Shown: positions 46,683 to 56,091, numbered from the stretch's first letter. The stretch: 64,000 nt of DNA from Gammaproteobacteria bacterium (GCA_018825305.1 JAHJEO010000018.1:186001-250000), one strand, 5' to 3'. Translations and numbers: made by a program. The notes: generated by a model not told the origin, from the sequence alone.

Positions 46683-49181
46683 GTGTCGTCCCTATCTTCG
46701 GCTTCTGATTTCTTGTCACCCACCGACTGCTATCACTGCGGGTTGCCGATCCCGCCCGGTGCGGACTTTCCCGTCGAGATAGAGGGTGCGCCGCGCGAGA
46801 TGTGCTGCGCCGGCTGTCAGGCCGTGGCGCAGGCCATTGTCGCCAACCGGCTGACAGAGTACTACCGCCATCGCGATGCGCTACCGGAGAGCCCACGCGA
46901 GGCGATTCCGCTTGAACTGCAGGAACTCGGCCTGTTCGATCATCCAGAAGTGCAGAAAAATTTTGTGCGGCCGGTGGGCGAGCACGAGCGCGAGGCGGCG
47001 CTGATACTTGAAGGCATTACCTGCGCGGCCTGTGTCTGGCTCAACGAGGCGCATATCGCGCGGCAACCCGGCGTAACCGCGGTCGATATCAACTACGCCA
47101 CGCGGCGCGCCCGGGTGCGCTGGGATGAGCGGCAGATTCGCCTGTCGCAGATCCTCGAGTCGATTGCCGCCATCGGCTATCGGGCGCATCCCTACGATGC
47201 CATGCGTTCCGAGCAACTGGCGCAAAAGGAACGTCGCACGGCACTGTGGCGCCTGTTCGTTGCCGGCTTCGGCATGATGCAGGTGATGATGTATGCGGTG
47301 CCGGTGTATCTGGCCGGCGAGGGCGACATGACGCCCGATATCGAGCAGTTGATGCGTTGGGCCAGTTTCGTGCTGACGCTGCCGGTGGTGTTCTATTCGG
47401 CCGCCCCCTTTTTCGTTTCGGCCTGGCGTGACCTGAGGCTGCGGCGCATCGGCATGGATGTGCCGGTGGCGCTGGGCGTCGGCGCGGCTTTCGCCGCCAG
47501 CACCTGGGCAACGCTGATCGCATCGGGCGAGGTGTATTTCGATTCGGTGACGATGTTCGTTTTCTTCCTGCTTTCCGGCCGCTATCTCGAAATGATGGCG
47601 CGGCAGAAGGCAGTACGCGGAATCGAGTCGTTGGCCAGAGCGATTCCGGCGTTCTGCAACCGCCTGCCACGCTATCCCGCGATGGATGCCGAACGCATTC
47701 TCGTGGCGGAAGTCGGCGTTGGCGACACGGTGCTGGTGAAACCCGGTGAAGTGATTCCGGTCGACGGCACGGTCATCGCGGGCGAGAGCAGCGCCGATGA
47801 ATCACTGCTGACCGGCGAGAGCCGGCCGGTGGCGAAACTGGCGGGCGCCACAGTCGTCGGCGGTAGCGTCAATGTGACGAGTCCGCTGGTGTTGCGTGTC
47901 GACAAGGTGGGCGAGAGCACGCGGCTGGCGACAATCCAGCGCCTGATGGAGCGCGCCGCTGCCGAAAAGCCGCGCATGGTCGAGATGGCCGACCGCATTG
48001 CGGCGCGCTTCGTGGTGGCGCTGCTGGTTCTCGCGTCACTGACTGCGGTCATCTGGTGGAATGTCGATGCGTCCCGGGCACTGTGGGTATTCGTCGCCGT
48101 GCTGGTGGTGAGCTGTCCCTGTGCCTTGTCGCTGGCGACTCCGGCGGCGCTGACGGTGGCTACCGGTGCGATGACGCGCCACGGCGTTCTGGTCACTCGT
48201 GGTCACGCCATTGAGACATTGGCGCGGGTGACGCACATCGTTTTCGACAAGACGGGAACCCTGACCGAGGGACGGCCACGCGTCACTGATGTGCTTCTGT
48301 TGGGGGCGGCGGGCGATGCCGATGTTCGGCTGCTGGCCGCGGCGCTGGAGGCGGGCTCGGAGCATCCCATCGGGCGAGCACTGCGCGAGGCCGCCGTGCC
48401 GCCAGCGCCGACTTTTTCAGTGCCCGGGGTTTCGGCCTTGCGGACGCGCACCGGGTGTGGTGTCGAGGGCGAGATTGGCGATCGCAAGCTGCGTGTCGGC
48501 ACCTTCGCCTATGTTGCCGAGCTTCATGGCAAACCAGAGCCGATGGAAGCCGGTGCGTGGGCGGACGAGGGGGCTACCGTGGTGGCACTCGGTGACCCCG
48601 ATGGCTGGCTTGCCCTGTTTCGCCTGGAGGATGCGGCGCGCAGCGGATCCGTCGCCGCGATCACGGCCCTGCAGGAGCAGGGTCTCCGCGTCTCCATGCT
48701 GAGTGGCGATTCGCCGGGAGCGGTGACGAAAATGGCAGCGGAACTCGGCATTGTCGACGCGCGCGGCGCGATGACACCGGAAGACAAGCACGCGGCGATC
48801 AAGGCGCTGCAGGACGGCGGTGCGGTCGTGGCAATGGTCGGCGACGGCGTTAACGATGCACCCGTGCTGGCGCAGGCACATGTCTCGATCGCCATGGGTG
48901 GCGGCACCGAGCTCGCCCGCAGCCAGGCCGACGTGGTGCTGCTTTCCGATTCGCCGGGGCAACTGGCGCAGGGAATGGTGATGGCGCGGCGCACGCTGCG
49001 CGTGATTCGGCAGAACCTGGCCTGGGCCTTCGCCTACAATGCGTTGGCCATTCCGCTGGCCATGGTGGGGTGGATCACGCCGTGGATGGCCGGCATCGGC
49101 ATGTCGGCCAGCTCGTTGCTGGTGGTGACGAATGCCCTGCGGTTGCAGGGCCGGGATGGCGGCCCTGCAGGAACTGACTAA
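46683..49181 (+). CDS. ccoI: Copper-translocating P-type ATPase for cbb3 oxidase assembly (CcoI/FixI)
   Basis: The 832-aa protein has an N-terminal CYHCGLPI and CCAGC extension typical of CcoI, one heavy-metal-associated domain with [13 protein letters not shown], eight membrane helices with the [11 protein letters not shown] ion motif, the phosphorylation site [19 protein letters not shown] and [14 protein letters not shown]. It exports copper needed for the cbb3 active site. The start is a GTG at 46683. The segment AVPPAPTFS between the HP motif and ATP-binding core is encoded by a dispersed-motif copy. ccoS overlaps its stop. Confidence 0.94.
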   Translation: MSSLSSASDFLSPTDCYHCGLPIPPGADFPVEIEGAPREMCCAGCQAVAQAIVANRLTEYYRHRDALPESPREAIPLELQELGLFDHPEVQKNFVRPVGEHEREAALILEGITCAACVWLNEAHIARQPGVTAVDINYATRRARVRWDERQIRLSQILESIAAIGYRAHPYDAMRSEQLAQKERRTALWRLFVAGFGMMQVMMYAVPVYLAGEGDMTPDIEQLMRWASFVLTLPVVFYSAAPFFVSAWRDLRLRRIGMDVPVALGVGAAFAASTWATLIASGEVYFDSVTMFVFFLLSGRYLEMMARQKAVRGIESLARAIPAFCNRLPRYPAMDAERILVAEVGVGDTVLVKPGEVIPVDGTVIAGESSADESLLTGESRPVAKLAGATVVGGSVNVTSPLVLRVDKVGESTRLATIQRLMERAAAEKPRMVEMADRIAARFVVALLVLASLTAVIWWNVDASRALWVFVAVLVVSCPCALSLATPAALTVATGAMTRHGVLVTRGHAIETLARVTHIVFDKTGTLTEGRPRVTDVLLLGAAGDADVRLLAAALEAGSEHPIGRALREAAVPPAPTFSVPGVSALRTRTGCGVEGEIGDRKLRVGTFAYVAELHGKPEPMEAGAWADEGATVVALGDPDGWLALFRLEDAARSGSVAAITALQEQGLRVSMLSGDSPGAVTKMAAELGIVDARGAMTPEDKHAAIKALQDGGAVVAMVGDGVNDAPVLAQAHVSIAMGGGTELARSQADVVLLSDSPGQLAQGMVMARRTLRVIRQNLAWAFAYNALAIPLAMVGWITPWMAGIGMSASSLLVVTNALRLQGRDGGPAGTD
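48393..48418 (-). repeat. Dispersed motif, copy 7 (minus orientation, inside ccoI)
   Basis: Read on the minus strand, this is GTCGGCGCTGGCGGCACG flanked by A-runs on its left. It encodes AVPPAPTFS in the nucleotide-binding domain of CcoI. Confidence 0.7.
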
Positions 49182-49384
49182 TGGACGGCATGGACATTCT
49201 GTATCTGCTGGTGCCGCTTTCGGTCGTGCTGGTGTTTCTCATCGGTGCCGGCTTCTGGTGGTCGCTCAGGAGTGGTCAGTTCGACGATCTCGACGGACCG
49301 GGTTACCGCATCCTCATGGACGACGACCGGGCGCGCGAGGCGGATGCAACCGAAACTGAAGGGGCGAAGCCTCCACCAGCGTGA
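49181..49384 (+). CDS. ccoS: cbb3-type cytochrome oxidase assembly protein CcoS
   Basis: The 67-aa protein has one membrane helix (ILYLLVPLSVVLVFLIGAGF) followed by WWSLRSGQFDDLDGPGYRIL, the CcoS signature. It is needed for cofactor insertion in cbb3 oxidase. The ATG overlaps the ccoI TAA (TAATG). A perfect FNR box begins 16 bp after its stop. Confidence 0.95.
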   Translation: MDGMDILYLLVPLSVVLVFLIGAGFWWSLRSGQFDDLDGPGYRILMDDDRAREADATETEGAKPPPA

Positions 49385-49399
49385 AATATTTTCGCGATG

Positions 49400-49441
49400 T
49401 TGATCCAAATCAATGATCGAGGCGGGTTTGATGCCCATACT
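49400..49441 (+). promoter_or_regulatory. FNR-type site and -10 of a probable small-RNA promoter
   Basis: TTGAT-CCAA-ATCAA at 49400-49413 is a perfect FNR/Anr palindrome. CATACT at 49436-49441 lies 22 bp after it, which places the site at -41.5 from a start near 49448, the class II activation position. No protein gene follows before the terminator at 49519-49548. Confidence 0.7.
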
Positions 49442-49447
49442 GCCAGC

Positions 49448-49548
49448 CATGGAATTCGGGGTGGTACCGGCAGTTGCGGTGGCACTCCGGCAATGGTTAG
49501 TCTCTCTGTTGGGGTTGGGGGTGCGCTACACGCGCACCCTTTTTTTTT
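49448..49548 (+). ncRNA. Candidate FNR-activated small RNA (about 100 nt)
   Basis: The predicted transcript starts 41-42 bases after the centre of the FNR site and ends at a strong terminator. It could form a 5' hairpin (CCGG-C-AGT ... ACT-CCGG, 49468-49491), then a single-stranded CU-rich stretch with TCTCTCTG (49501-49508), then the terminator stem. This is the layout of Hfq-type regulators such as enterobacterial FnrS. An overlapping reading frame of 79 codons (49397-49636) runs through the terminator and looks non-coding. No similarity search was possible. Confidence 0.55.
49519..49548 (+). terminator. Intrinsic terminator of the candidate small RNA
   Basis: GGGTGCGC-TACAC-GCGCACCC (49519-49539) is a perfect 8-bp stem followed by nine T residues, the strongest terminator in the window. 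It isolates ccoI-ccoS and the candidate RNA from ccoN. Confidence 0.88.
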
Positions 49549-49646
49549 GCCTGTTTTCCGCCTGCCCCTTGGCCAAGTTGTTCAGTTCTTGACGAGTCAA
49601 GCAGCTGTCCTGATGCGCGGATTCAATATCCGATAGGACAGATTTA

Positions 49647-49687
49647 TTGATTTGTATCAAAATCTGCGCCGCTCTCCGGTATATTCT
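49647..49687 (+). promoter_or_regulatory. FNR-type site and -10 of the ccoNOQP promoter
   Basis: TTGAT-TTGT-ATCAA at 49647-49660 is a perfect FNR/Anr box. A TATATTCT element at 49680-49687 follows, so the box is centred about 40 bases before the predicted start near 49693. An 80-nt leader precedes the ccoN GAGGTGAT box. Activation under low oxygen is expected for cbb3 oxidase. The remaining part of the 391-bp ccoS-ccoN gap (49549-49646) shows no other element. Confidence 0.85.
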
Positions 49688-49775
49688 CTCGACCGGGCCG
49701 CTTAGTACCTATGCTGGCAGTAGTGGCATTCGTGCGTAAGCTAATGATTTTCTTAGTCTATGAGGTGATTCCATC

Positions 49776-51215
49776 ATGCAATCGCAAGCGACTTACAACT
49801 ACAAAGTCGTGCGCCAGTTCGCTGTGATGACCGTAATCTGGGGCATCGTGGGTATGCTGGTCGGCGTAATTATCGCCGCGCAGCTCGTCTGGCCGGAGCT
49901 GAACTACGTCGAGTGGCTGAGTTTTGGCCGCCTGCGTCCGCTCCACACCAACGCGGTAATTTTTGCCTTCGGCGGTTGCGCGTTGTTCGCCACCTCCTAC
50001 TACTCGGTGCAGCGTACCAACCACACGCCGCTGTTCGCGCCGGGTCTGGCGGCATTCACCTTCTGGGGCTGGCAACTGGTCATCCTGCTGGCGGCGCTGT
50101 CGCTGCCGCTGGGCTTTACCCAGGGTAAGGAGTATGCCGAACTCGAGTGGCCGATCGACATCCTCATCACCGTCGTCTGGGTCTCCTACGCCGTGGTGTT
50201 TTTCGGCACACTTATGAAGCGCAAGACCCCGCACATTTATGTGTCGAACTGGTTCTTCGGTGGCTTCATCCTGACCGTAGCCCTGTTGCACCTGGTCAAT
50301 AGTGCGGCGATCCCGGTGTTTGCCAGCGGAATGCTGACGCCCAAGTCCTACTCGGCCTATGCCGGCGTGCAGGACGCCATGGTCCAGTGGTGGTATGGCC
50401 ACAACGCGGTGGGATTCTTCCTGACCGCTGGCTTTCTCGGCATGATGTACTACTTCGTGCCGAAGCAGGCCGGTCGCCCGGTGTATTCCTACCGCCTCTC
50501 GGTGGTGCACTTCTGGGCGCTGATCTTCACTTACATGTGGGCTGGCCCGCACCACCTGCATTACACCGCGCTGCCCGACTGGACCCAGTCGCTCGGCATG
50601 ATCTTTTCGCTGATCCTGCTGGCGCCCAGCTGGGGTGGCATGATCAATGGCGTCATGACCATGTCGGGTGCCTGGCACAAACTGCGCGATGACCCGATCC
50701 TCAAGTTCATGATCACTTCGCTGTCCTTTTACGGCATGTCGACCTTCGAAGGTCCGATGATGGCGATCAAGACGGTGAATGCCCTGTCGCACTACACCGA
50801 CTGGACTGTCGGCCACGTGCACTCCGGCGCACTGGGCTGGGTGGCGATGATCTCCATCGGCTCAATCTATTACCTGGTTCCGCGACTGTTCGGCAAGACC
50901 GAGATGCATTCGACCAAGCTCATCAACGTGCATTTCTGGCTGGCGACGCTCGGTACGGTGCTTTACATCGCTGCGCTGTGGATTTCCGGTGTGATGCAGG
51001 GCCTGATGTGGCGCGCCACCAACGTCGACGGCACCCTGACCTACTCCTTCGTCGAATCGGTCAAGTCTTCGTACCCGTTCTGGACGATCCGCGTGGTCGG
51101 CGGCGTGCTCTTCCTTACCGGCATGCTGATCATGGCCTACAACATGTTCATGACCATGGCGGGCGGCCGCGTCGTCAACGATGCTCCGGTTCTCCAACCG
51201 GCCCACGCCCACTAA
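49776..51215 (+). CDS. ccoN: cbb3-type cytochrome c oxidase subunit I
   Basis: The 479-aa subunit has 12 membrane helices and holds haem b, haem b3 and CuB. Histidine motifs are visible in [44 protein letters not shown] and [14 protein letters not shown]. The enzyme is the high-affinity terminal oxidase used at low oxygen. It heads ccoNOQP and is preceded by a perfect FNR box. Confidence 0.97.
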   Translation: MQSQATYNYKVVRQFAVMTVIWGIVGMLVGVIIAAQLVWPELNYVEWLSFGRLRPLHTNAVIFAFGGCALFATSYYSVQRTNHTPLFAPGLAAFTFWGWQLVILLAALSLPLGFTQGKEYAELEWPIDILITVVWVSYAVVFFGTLMKRKTPHIYVSNWFFGGFILTVALLHLVNSAAIPVFASGMLTPKSYSAYAGVQDAMVQWWYGHNAVGFFLTAGFLGMMYYFVPKQAGRPVYSYRLSVVHFWALIFTYMWAGPHHLHYTALPDWTQSLGMIFSLILLAPSWGGMINGVMTMSGAWHKLRDDPILKFMITSLSFYGMSTFEGPMMAIKTVNALSHYTDWTVGHVHSGALGWVAMISIGSIYYLVPRLFGKTEMHSTKLINVHFWLATLGTVLYIAALWISGVMQGLMWRATNVDGTLTYSFVESVKSSYPFWTIRVVGGVLFLTGMLIMAYNMFMTMAGGRVVNDAPVLQPAHAH

Positions 51216-51248
51216 GCGCACGCGCTCATACACAAGGAGTCATAAATC

Positions 51249-51860
51249 ATGTTGACGCATGAGCAAATTGAAAAGAACGTCGGATGGATGATCGTCCTGA
51301 CCGTTCTCATCGTGAGCATCGGTGGTCTCGTCGAGATCGTGCCGCTGTTCTTTCAGACCTCGACCACCAAGCCGGTGAACGAACTGGTCAAGCCCTACGA
51401 CCCGGTGCGTCTGGCCGGACGCGACATCTACATCCGCGAAGGCTGCTACAACTGCCACTCGCAGATGATCCGTCCGTTCCGTGCCGAGACCGAGCGCTAT
51501 GGTCACTATTCGGTTGCCGGCGAATTTGTCTACGATCACCCGTTCCAGTGGGGCTCCAAGCGCACCGGTCCGGACCTTGCCCGCGTCGGTGGCCGCTATT
51601 CCGACCAGTGGCACCGGATTCACCTGCTGAATCCGCGCGACGTCGTGCCCGAGTCGAACATGCCCGCCTACTACTGGCTGGATCGTCCGCTCAAGGAGCC
51701 GAATATCGGCGCGAAAATGGAGGCGCTGCGCAAGGTTGGCGTGCCGTACAGCGATGAGGAAATCGCCGGTGCGGCCCAGGCTGTCGAAGGCAAGACCGAA
51801 CTCGACGCAGTCGTCGCCTACCTGCAGGGCCTCGGGCTCGCGCTCAAGCAGGCACGCTGA
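51249..51860 (+). CDS. ccoO: cbb3-type cytochrome c oxidase subunit II (monohaem cytochrome c)
   Basis: The 203-aa subunit has one N-terminal membrane helix ([21 protein letters not shown]) and a single haem c site, [14 protein letters not shown]. The distal Met ligand lies in SNMPAYYWL. It passes electrons from CcoP to CcoN. AAGGAG precedes the ATG. Confidence 0.96.
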   Translation: MLTHEQIEKNVGWMIVLTVLIVSIGGLVEIVPLFFQTSTTKPVNELVKPYDPVRLAGRDIYIREGCYNCHSQMIRPFRAETERYGHYSVAGEFVYDHPFQWGSKRTGPDLARVGGRYSDQWHRIHLLNPRDVVPESNMPAYYWLDRPLKEPNIGAKMEALRKVGVPYSDEEIAGAAQAVEGKTELDAVVAYLQGLGLALKQAR

Positions 51861-51866
51861 CCAACC

Positions 51867-52046
51867 ATGGATATCAACGATCTGCGCTCCCTGTTCACCG
51901 TGCTGTCGTTCGTAGCGTTCGTCGGCATTGTGTGGTGGGCCTACTCGGGCCGCCGCAAGGAAAGCTACGAGGCCGCAGCGCGTATTCCGCTGGAAGACGA
52001 CCTGCCGCTGGCGGGTGAGCAGCGCGCCGATCAAGTGAAAGACTGA
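51867..52046 (+). CDS. ccoQ: cbb3-type oxidase small subunit CcoQ
   Basis: The 59-aa protein MDINDLRSLFTVLSFVAF... has one membrane helix (LFTVLSFVAFVGIVWWAYS) followed by an acidic tail (IPLEDDLPLAGEQRADQVKD), typical of CcoQ/FixQ. It stabilises the complex, especially the CcoP contact. It starts 6 bp after ccoO and ends 12 bp before ccoP. Confidence 0.93.
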   Translation: MDINDLRSLFTVLSFVAFVGIVWWAYSGRRKESYEAAARIPLEDDLPLAGEQRADQVKD

Positions 52047-52058
52047 AAGGAATTCGAA

Positions 52059-53051
52059 ATGGATTTCAACAATACGAGCGATTTCGTCAGCGGCTTCTGG
52101 AACATGTATGTCGTCGTTCTGTCGCTAGTGAGTGTGGTCGGCTGCGGCGTGTTCCTGCTGATCCAGGACAAGGCCAAGACCAATGCCGGCAACACCACCG
52201 GCCACGTCTGGGACGAGGACTTGCAGGAGTACAGCAACCCGTTGCCGAACTGGTGGCGCTGGATGTTCTACATCACCGTGGTTTTCAGCATGGTTTACCT
52301 GGCGCTGTATCCGGGCATGGGCAACTATGCGGGCTCCTTCGGCTGGACCATGCGTGGCCAGTACGACGCCGAGATGAAGAAGGCGGAAGAGTTGTATGCG
52401 CCGAAGTTCAACCAGTTCCTGCAGATGGACGTGGCCGCCGTGGCTGCCAACCCCGAAGCCAAGGAAATGGGGCAGCGCCTGTTCCAGACCTACTGTGCAC
52501 AGTGCCACGGCTCCGATGCCGGCGGCGCCAGCAGTTTCCCCAGCCTGAAGGACAGTGATTGGCTCTGGGGTGGCACTCCCGAAAAGATCAAGGAGACCAT
52601 CACCGGTGGCCGTACGGGCATCATGACACCCAAAGGTACCAAGCCCGACATGGATGGCGAACAGGTCAAGGATGTGGTGCACTACGTTCGCTCGCTTTCC
52701 GGACTGTCGGCCGATTCGATTCGCTCCCAGCGTGGCAAGGATCTGTACCCGCAGGCCTGTGCTGCTTGTCACGGTCCTGAGGGCAAGGGTAATCCGGATG
52801 CCGGCTATCCCAACCTGACCGACAAGGTCTGGCTCTATAGCAGCCGCGAGGACAGCATGATCGAGACCGTTACCAAAGGTCGCCAGAACCAGATGCCGCC
52901 TTTCGGCGAGTTCCTCGGCCCGGCCAAGGTCCATCTCCTGACTGCCTATGTCTGGGGTCTGGGTGGTGCCAAGGGCGAGGCTCAACCGGCTGCTGCTGCC
53001 GCACCGGCTGGCATGAGTGGCATGGAAGGCATGCCTGCCGACAAGAAGTAA
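52059..53051 (+). CDS. ccoP: cbb3-type oxidase subunit III (dihaem cytochrome c)
   Basis: The 330-aa subunit has two N-terminal helices joined by a cytoplasmic loop with GHVWDEDLQEYSNPLPNWW (CcoP N-terminal domain), then two haem c domains with CAQCHGSDAGG and CAACHGPEGKG. The tail is Ala/Pro-rich with a Met-rich end (GMSGMEGMPADKK). It receives electrons from soluble cytochromes. AAAGGAATTC precedes the ATG. Confidence 0.96.
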   Translation: MDFNNTSDFVSGFWNMYVVVLSLVSVVGCGVFLLIQDKAKTNAGNTTGHVWDEDLQEYSNPLPNWWRWMFYITVVFSMVYLALYPGMGNYAGSFGWTMRGQYDAEMKKAEELYAPKFNQFLQMDVAAVAANPEAKEMGQRLFQTYCAQCHGSDAGGASSFPSLKDSDWLWGGTPEKIKETITGGRTGIMTPKGTKPDMDGEQVKDVVHYVRSLSGLSADSIRSQRGKDLYPQACAACHGPEGKGNPDAGYPNLTDKVWLYSSREDSMIETVTKGRQNQMPPFGEFLGPAKVHLLTAYVWGLGGAKGEAQPAAAAAPAGMSGMEGMPADKK

Positions 53052-53066
53052 TAAAATGCAGCAAGC

Positions 53067-53092
53067 GCTCCCCGGTAGGAGGGCCGGGGGGC
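53067..53092 (+). terminator. Hairpin between ccoP and ccoG (partial terminator or processing site)
   Basis: GCTCCCCGG and CCGGGGGGC form a 9-bp stem (one GU pair) with a TAGGAGGG loop, followed only by GGTTTCAC. Without a T-run it may lower ccoG-ccoH expression relative to the structural genes or protect the ccoNOQP message. Confidence 0.4.
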
Positions 53093-53126
53093 GGTTTCAC
53101 CCCCGTCACATCAACTGAGCGTCGCC

Positions 53127-54557
53127 ATGACCACAGAACCCTCCGGCACCCCGGGTGCCAAGGCCGAATCGGATTCGTCCGTGGAAGTCTCGCTTTTCGA
53201 AGTCCATAAGAAAATTCAGGTCCGCGCGGTTAGCGGCATTTTCGCCACCTGGCGCTGGATTCTCGTCTGGTTTACCCAATTGTTGTTTTACGGACTGCCG
53301 TGGCTGACATGGAATGGTCGCCAGTCGGTATTGTTCGACCTTGCACAGCGCAAGTTCTACATCTTCGGCATGGTGTTCTGGCCGCAGGATGTCTTCTTTC
53401 TGGCCGTGTTGCTGATCATTTCGGCCTTCGCACTCTTCCTGTTTACCGCGGTTGGCGGTCGTCTCTGGTGCGGTTACGCCTGTCCGCAGACCGTTTACAC
53501 GGAGATCTTTCTTTGGATAGAGCAGAAGATCGAGGGTGACCGCAACGCCCGCATGAAACTCGATGCGGCACCGATGAGTCCGCGCAAGGCAATGCTGCGT
53601 GGTTCCCGCTACGCCGTATGGATCGCCGTCGCAGTCTGGACAGGTTTTACCTTCGTCGGATATTTCACACCGATCAAGGTGCTGTGGAACGAGCTTATGG
53701 TTTTCTCGTTTGGCCCTTGGGAAACCTTCTGGATCATCTTCTATAGCGCCTTCACTTACGTTTTTGCCGGGCATTTGCGTGAGCAGGTCTGCAAGTACAT
53801 GTGCCCCTATGCGCGCTTCCAGGGGGTGATGTTCGACCCGGACACGTTGGTAATCACGTATGACGAGGAGCGCGGCGAACCGCGCGGCCCGCGCAAGAAG
53901 AGTCTCGACTACAAGGCGCAGGGCAAGGGCGATTGTGTCGACTGCGAGATCTGCGTGCAGGTTTGCCCGACCGGCATCGACATTCGCAAGGGCCTTCAGT
54001 ACGAGTGCATCGGCTGTGCCGCTTGTATCGATGCCTGCGACCAGGTGATGGACAAAATGGGGTATCCCAAAGGCCTGATCCGTTATTCGACCGAGAACGC
54101 CATCGCGAAGCATTGGGGCTGGAAGGACATTCTCGGCCATGTGGTGCGGCCCCGCGTGATCATCTATACCGCCATTCTTTCGGCAGTCACCCTGGCCTGG
54201 CTTTGGGGGCTGGCGACCAAGCCGGTGCTGCGCGTGGATGTCATTCGCGATCGGGCGACCCTGGCACGGGAGGTCGAAGGCGGCCTGATCGAGAACCTCT
54301 ATCGCCTGCAGGTGATGAATGTGTCGGAAACGGCGCAACGCTACTCCCTGAGTGTGGTCGGTCTCGACAAGATAGAGATTGCCGGGGAGCACACTGTCGA
54401 AGTTCCCGCAGCCGCAAACAAGGAAATACTGGTACAGGTGCGCGTGCCGCCGGAGTCCGGAAAAACCGGTGCCAACGTGATTCACTTCGACGTCAAGTCA
54501 CTGAACGACGAGAGTGTGGCTGTACATGAGAAGGCTACGTTCCTGATGCCGCGATGA
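53127..54557 (+). CDS. ccoG: cbb3 assembly ferredoxin-like membrane protein CcoG
   Basis: The 476-aa protein (FixG/RdxA family) has about five membrane helices and two ferredoxin-type clusters, CVDCEICVQVCPTGID and CIGCAACIDACDQV. CGYACPQTVYTEIFLW is also present, and a C-terminal Ig-like FixG domain starts near residue 365. It reduces copper during cbb3 maturation. It is coupled to ccoH by an ATGA overlap. Confidence 0.95.
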   Translation: MTTEPSGTPGAKAESDSSVEVSLFEVHKKIQVRAVSGIFATWRWILVWFTQLLFYGLPWLTWNGRQSVLFDLAQRKFYIFGMVFWPQDVFFLAVLLIISAFALFLFTAVGGRLWCGYACPQTVYTEIFLWIEQKIEGDRNARMKLDAAPMSPRKAMLRGSRYAVWIAVAVWTGFTFVGYFTPIKVLWNELMVFSFGPWETFWIIFYSAFTYVFAGHLREQVCKYMCPYARFQGVMFDPDTLVITYDEERGEPRGPRKKSLDYKAQGKGDCVDCEICVQVCPTGIDIRKGLQYECIGCAACIDACDQVMDKMGYPKGLIRYSTENAIAKHWGWKDILGHVVRPRVIIYTAILSAVTLAWLWGLATKPVLRVDVIRDRATLAREVEGGLIENLYRLQVMNVSETAQRYSLSVVGLDKIEIAGEHTVEVPAAANKEILVQVRVPPESGKTGANVIHFDVKSLNDESVAVHEKATFLMPR

Positions 54558-55096
54558 GCAAAACAATCAAGAACCCGTCCGGAAAGGACACTCAACCCTG
54601 GTATCGGGAGCCTTGGCCCTGGTTGATCATGCTTGGCCCTTTCATCGTGGTCATCGCCGGCATCGTGACGGCATGGCTCGCCGTTTCCACCAGCGACGGG
54701 CTGGTGAGCGATGATTACTACAAGAAGGGCCTGAAAGTGGATCAGACCGTTGCCAGTAGCGCTCGTGCCAGTGCGTTGGGACTTACGGCCGGTGTTCGAC
54801 TCACTGCGGACACCCTGTCGCTACGGCTTGCTGCCCGGAGCCCTGATTTTGTGCTGCCCGATCGCCTCGTCGTGACAGTGTCACATCCGACGCGGGCCGG
54901 GCTGGATCAGACGAAGACGCTGAGCCGGGAAGGCGCTGTCTACACCACCGGGTTTCGTCTGCCGGCGTCGGGGCACTGGCTGGTGTCGATAGAGGACGAG
55001 ACCGGAAACTGGCGCCTGCTTGGCAAGATAATCCTGCCGGCGTCCGGGGAAGTATTGATCGGTGATCCTTCGTCCGAGAATGCGCCGGCAAGGTAG
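54554..55096 (+). CDS. ccoH: cbb3 assembly protein CcoH (FixH)
   Basis: The 180-aa protein has an N-terminal PWYREPWPWLIMLGPF segment, one membrane helix (IVVIAGIVTAWLAVS), then VSDDYYKKGLKVDQ, the FixH signature, and a periplasmic beta domain. It is needed for stable CcoN and CcoP assembly. Its stop lies in a 20-bp palindrome (55093-55112). Confidence 0.92.
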   Translation: MSKTIKNPSGKDTQPWYREPWPWLIMLGPFIVVIAGIVTAWLAVSTSDGLVSDDYYKKGLKVDQTVASSARASALGLTAGVRLTADTLSLRLAARSPDFVLPDRLVVTVSHPTRAGLDQTKTLSREGAVYTTGFRLPASGHWLVSIEDETGNWRLLGKIILPASGEVLIGDPSSENAPAR

Positions 55097-55112
55097 TTTA
55101 GATATAAACTAC
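55093..55112. promoter_or_regulatory. Perfect 8-bp inverted repeat at the end of ccoH
   Basis: GTAGTTTA-GATA-TAAACTAC is a perfect AT-rich palindrome overlapping the ccoH stop codon. It looks like a regulator operator or a weak hairpin; there is no T-run after it. The base composition stands out from the GC-rich surroundings. Confidence 0.5.
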
Positions 55113-55186
55113 GCCCACAATGCCGATGACCCGTCAAGAGGTCGAGCGCATGCGGTTGGCGCAAGCCCATTCAACGGAGGAACAGC

Positions 55187-55465
55187 ATGCAGCGACTGCT
55201 TTGGGTACTTTGGCCGTCTTTCATCGTGGCGGGGGTGGCGGAAGCTCTTTTCTTCACACTGATCAATCCGCAGGAGCTTTACCTCTTCGGCGAGCCCGTG
55301 AATTTCTCCACCATCGCCACCTATTCGGTTGGGTTTCTGGGGTTCTGGTCGATATGCGCGGCATCTAGCCTGTTCACCTGCTTCCTGCAAAGAACGCCTG
55401 GCGAAATAAATGGCGGCGGTTGCGGCCATCCGCCAGCATCGCCGGCCGGCAACAAAACCGCCTAG
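55187..55465 (+). CDS. Small two-helix membrane protein of the cbb3 locus
   Basis: The 92-aa protein has two hydrophobic helices, LLWVLWPSFIVAGVAEALFF and FSTIATYSVGFLGFWSICAA, and a Gly/Pro/Cys-containing tail (INGGGCGHPP). A GGAGGAACAGC box precedes the ATG. It lies 90 bp after ccoH. I recall similar unnamed proteins downstream of fixH in betaproteobacteria, but the function is unknown. An overlapping 82-aa frame starting at 55120 is likely a shadow. Confidence 0.7.
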   Translation: MQRLLWVLWPSFIVAGVAEALFFTLINPQELYLFGEPVNFSTIATYSVGFLGFWSICAASSLFTCFLQRTPGEINGGGCGHPPASPAGNKTA

Positions 55466-55471
55466 CGGCCA

Positions 55472-56056
55472 TTACAAGGGCGGGCCGACACCGATTGGCG
55501 GTGGCGCCAAGTTGACGATACGCGAGAAGAGATTGCGGAACTCGTGATCGGGTTCCGCGCCGAAGCGCGGGTCACCATTCTCGCCAAATGCCTGGGCGAT
55601 TTCCACCCAGTCCTCGGTTGTCAGGTGCTGTTTTGCAAGCGGGATGACGATCCGTTCTTCCAGTGCCATGTGCTGCCGTGCGTCGTCGGCCAGTTTGTCC
55701 GCGGCGACAGCGAAGGACTCCAGCCCGCCGGGCCTGCCGGCCTCGAATTCGCCAAGCGCCTGCTCGAGTGCGCGCAGTTGCCCGCAGGAGTCGCTGTGCT
55801 GGCGTTCCAGTTCATCAAGGGTTTGGTCGACTTCATGGGTACGAGCGCGCAGGCGGGCGAACAGGTAGGCGTCTTCCTTCGGATTGTGCAATTTCTCCGA
55901 AAACGCGTCCATGTAATAGAGCATCGCCCAGAGCAGCTTGAAATCCGGCTTTACGCCCTTTTCGCGCATCTCCCGGACGAGGAACTTGAGGCCATGCACG
56001 ACAGCTGAAAGCGAGCGATGCTCGTCGTGAATGATGGCAAGGGCGGAGTTCAGCAT
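55472..56056 (-). CDS. Hemerythrin-like domain protein
   Basis: The 194-aa helical protein has the di-iron ligand pattern in IIHDEHRSLSAVVHG, EKLHNPKEDAYLF, ERQHSDSCGQL and RQHMALEERIVIP. Such proteins bind oxygen or NO, or protect or repair iron centres. It is convergent with the small membrane protein gene (6-bp gap) and precedes nothing obvious in its own direction. The ATG 56056 was chosen because the family motif starts at once (MLNSALAIIHDEH). Confidence 0.85.
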   Translation of the reverse strand: MLNSALAIIHDEHRSLSAVVHGLKFLVREMREKGVKPDFKLLWAMLYYMDAFSEKLHNPKEDAYLFARLRARTHEVDQTLDELERQHSDSCGQLRALEQALGEFEAGRPGGLESFAVAADKLADDARQHMALEERIVIPLAKQHLTTEDWVEIAQAFGENGDPRFGAEPDHEFRNLFSRIVNLAPPPIGVGPPL

Positions 56057-56066
56057 GGGGATTCTC

Positions 56067-56091
56067 GGCGTGGCGCCAGCGCCGACTATTC
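56067..56091 (-). repeat. Dispersed motif, copy 8 (minus orientation, at the uspA stop)
   Basis: On the minus strand it reads GTCGGCGCTGGCGCCACG preceded by TA, the same GCC variant as the amiC copy. It supplies the TAG stop codon of uspA and most of the 29-bp gap to the hemerythrin gene. Confidence 0.65.

Noticed and set aside
47711-47730. Resemblance of ccoI sequence (AEVGVGDTV) to the dispersed motif
   Set aside because: Several mismatches and in the plus orientation; it falls in a P-type ATPase actuator-domain motif and is likely coincidental.
49397-49636. 79-codon frame in the ccoS-ccoN gap
   Set aside because: It crosses a strong intrinsic terminator, overlaps an FNR box and has no ribosome binding site; a non-coding RNA fits better.
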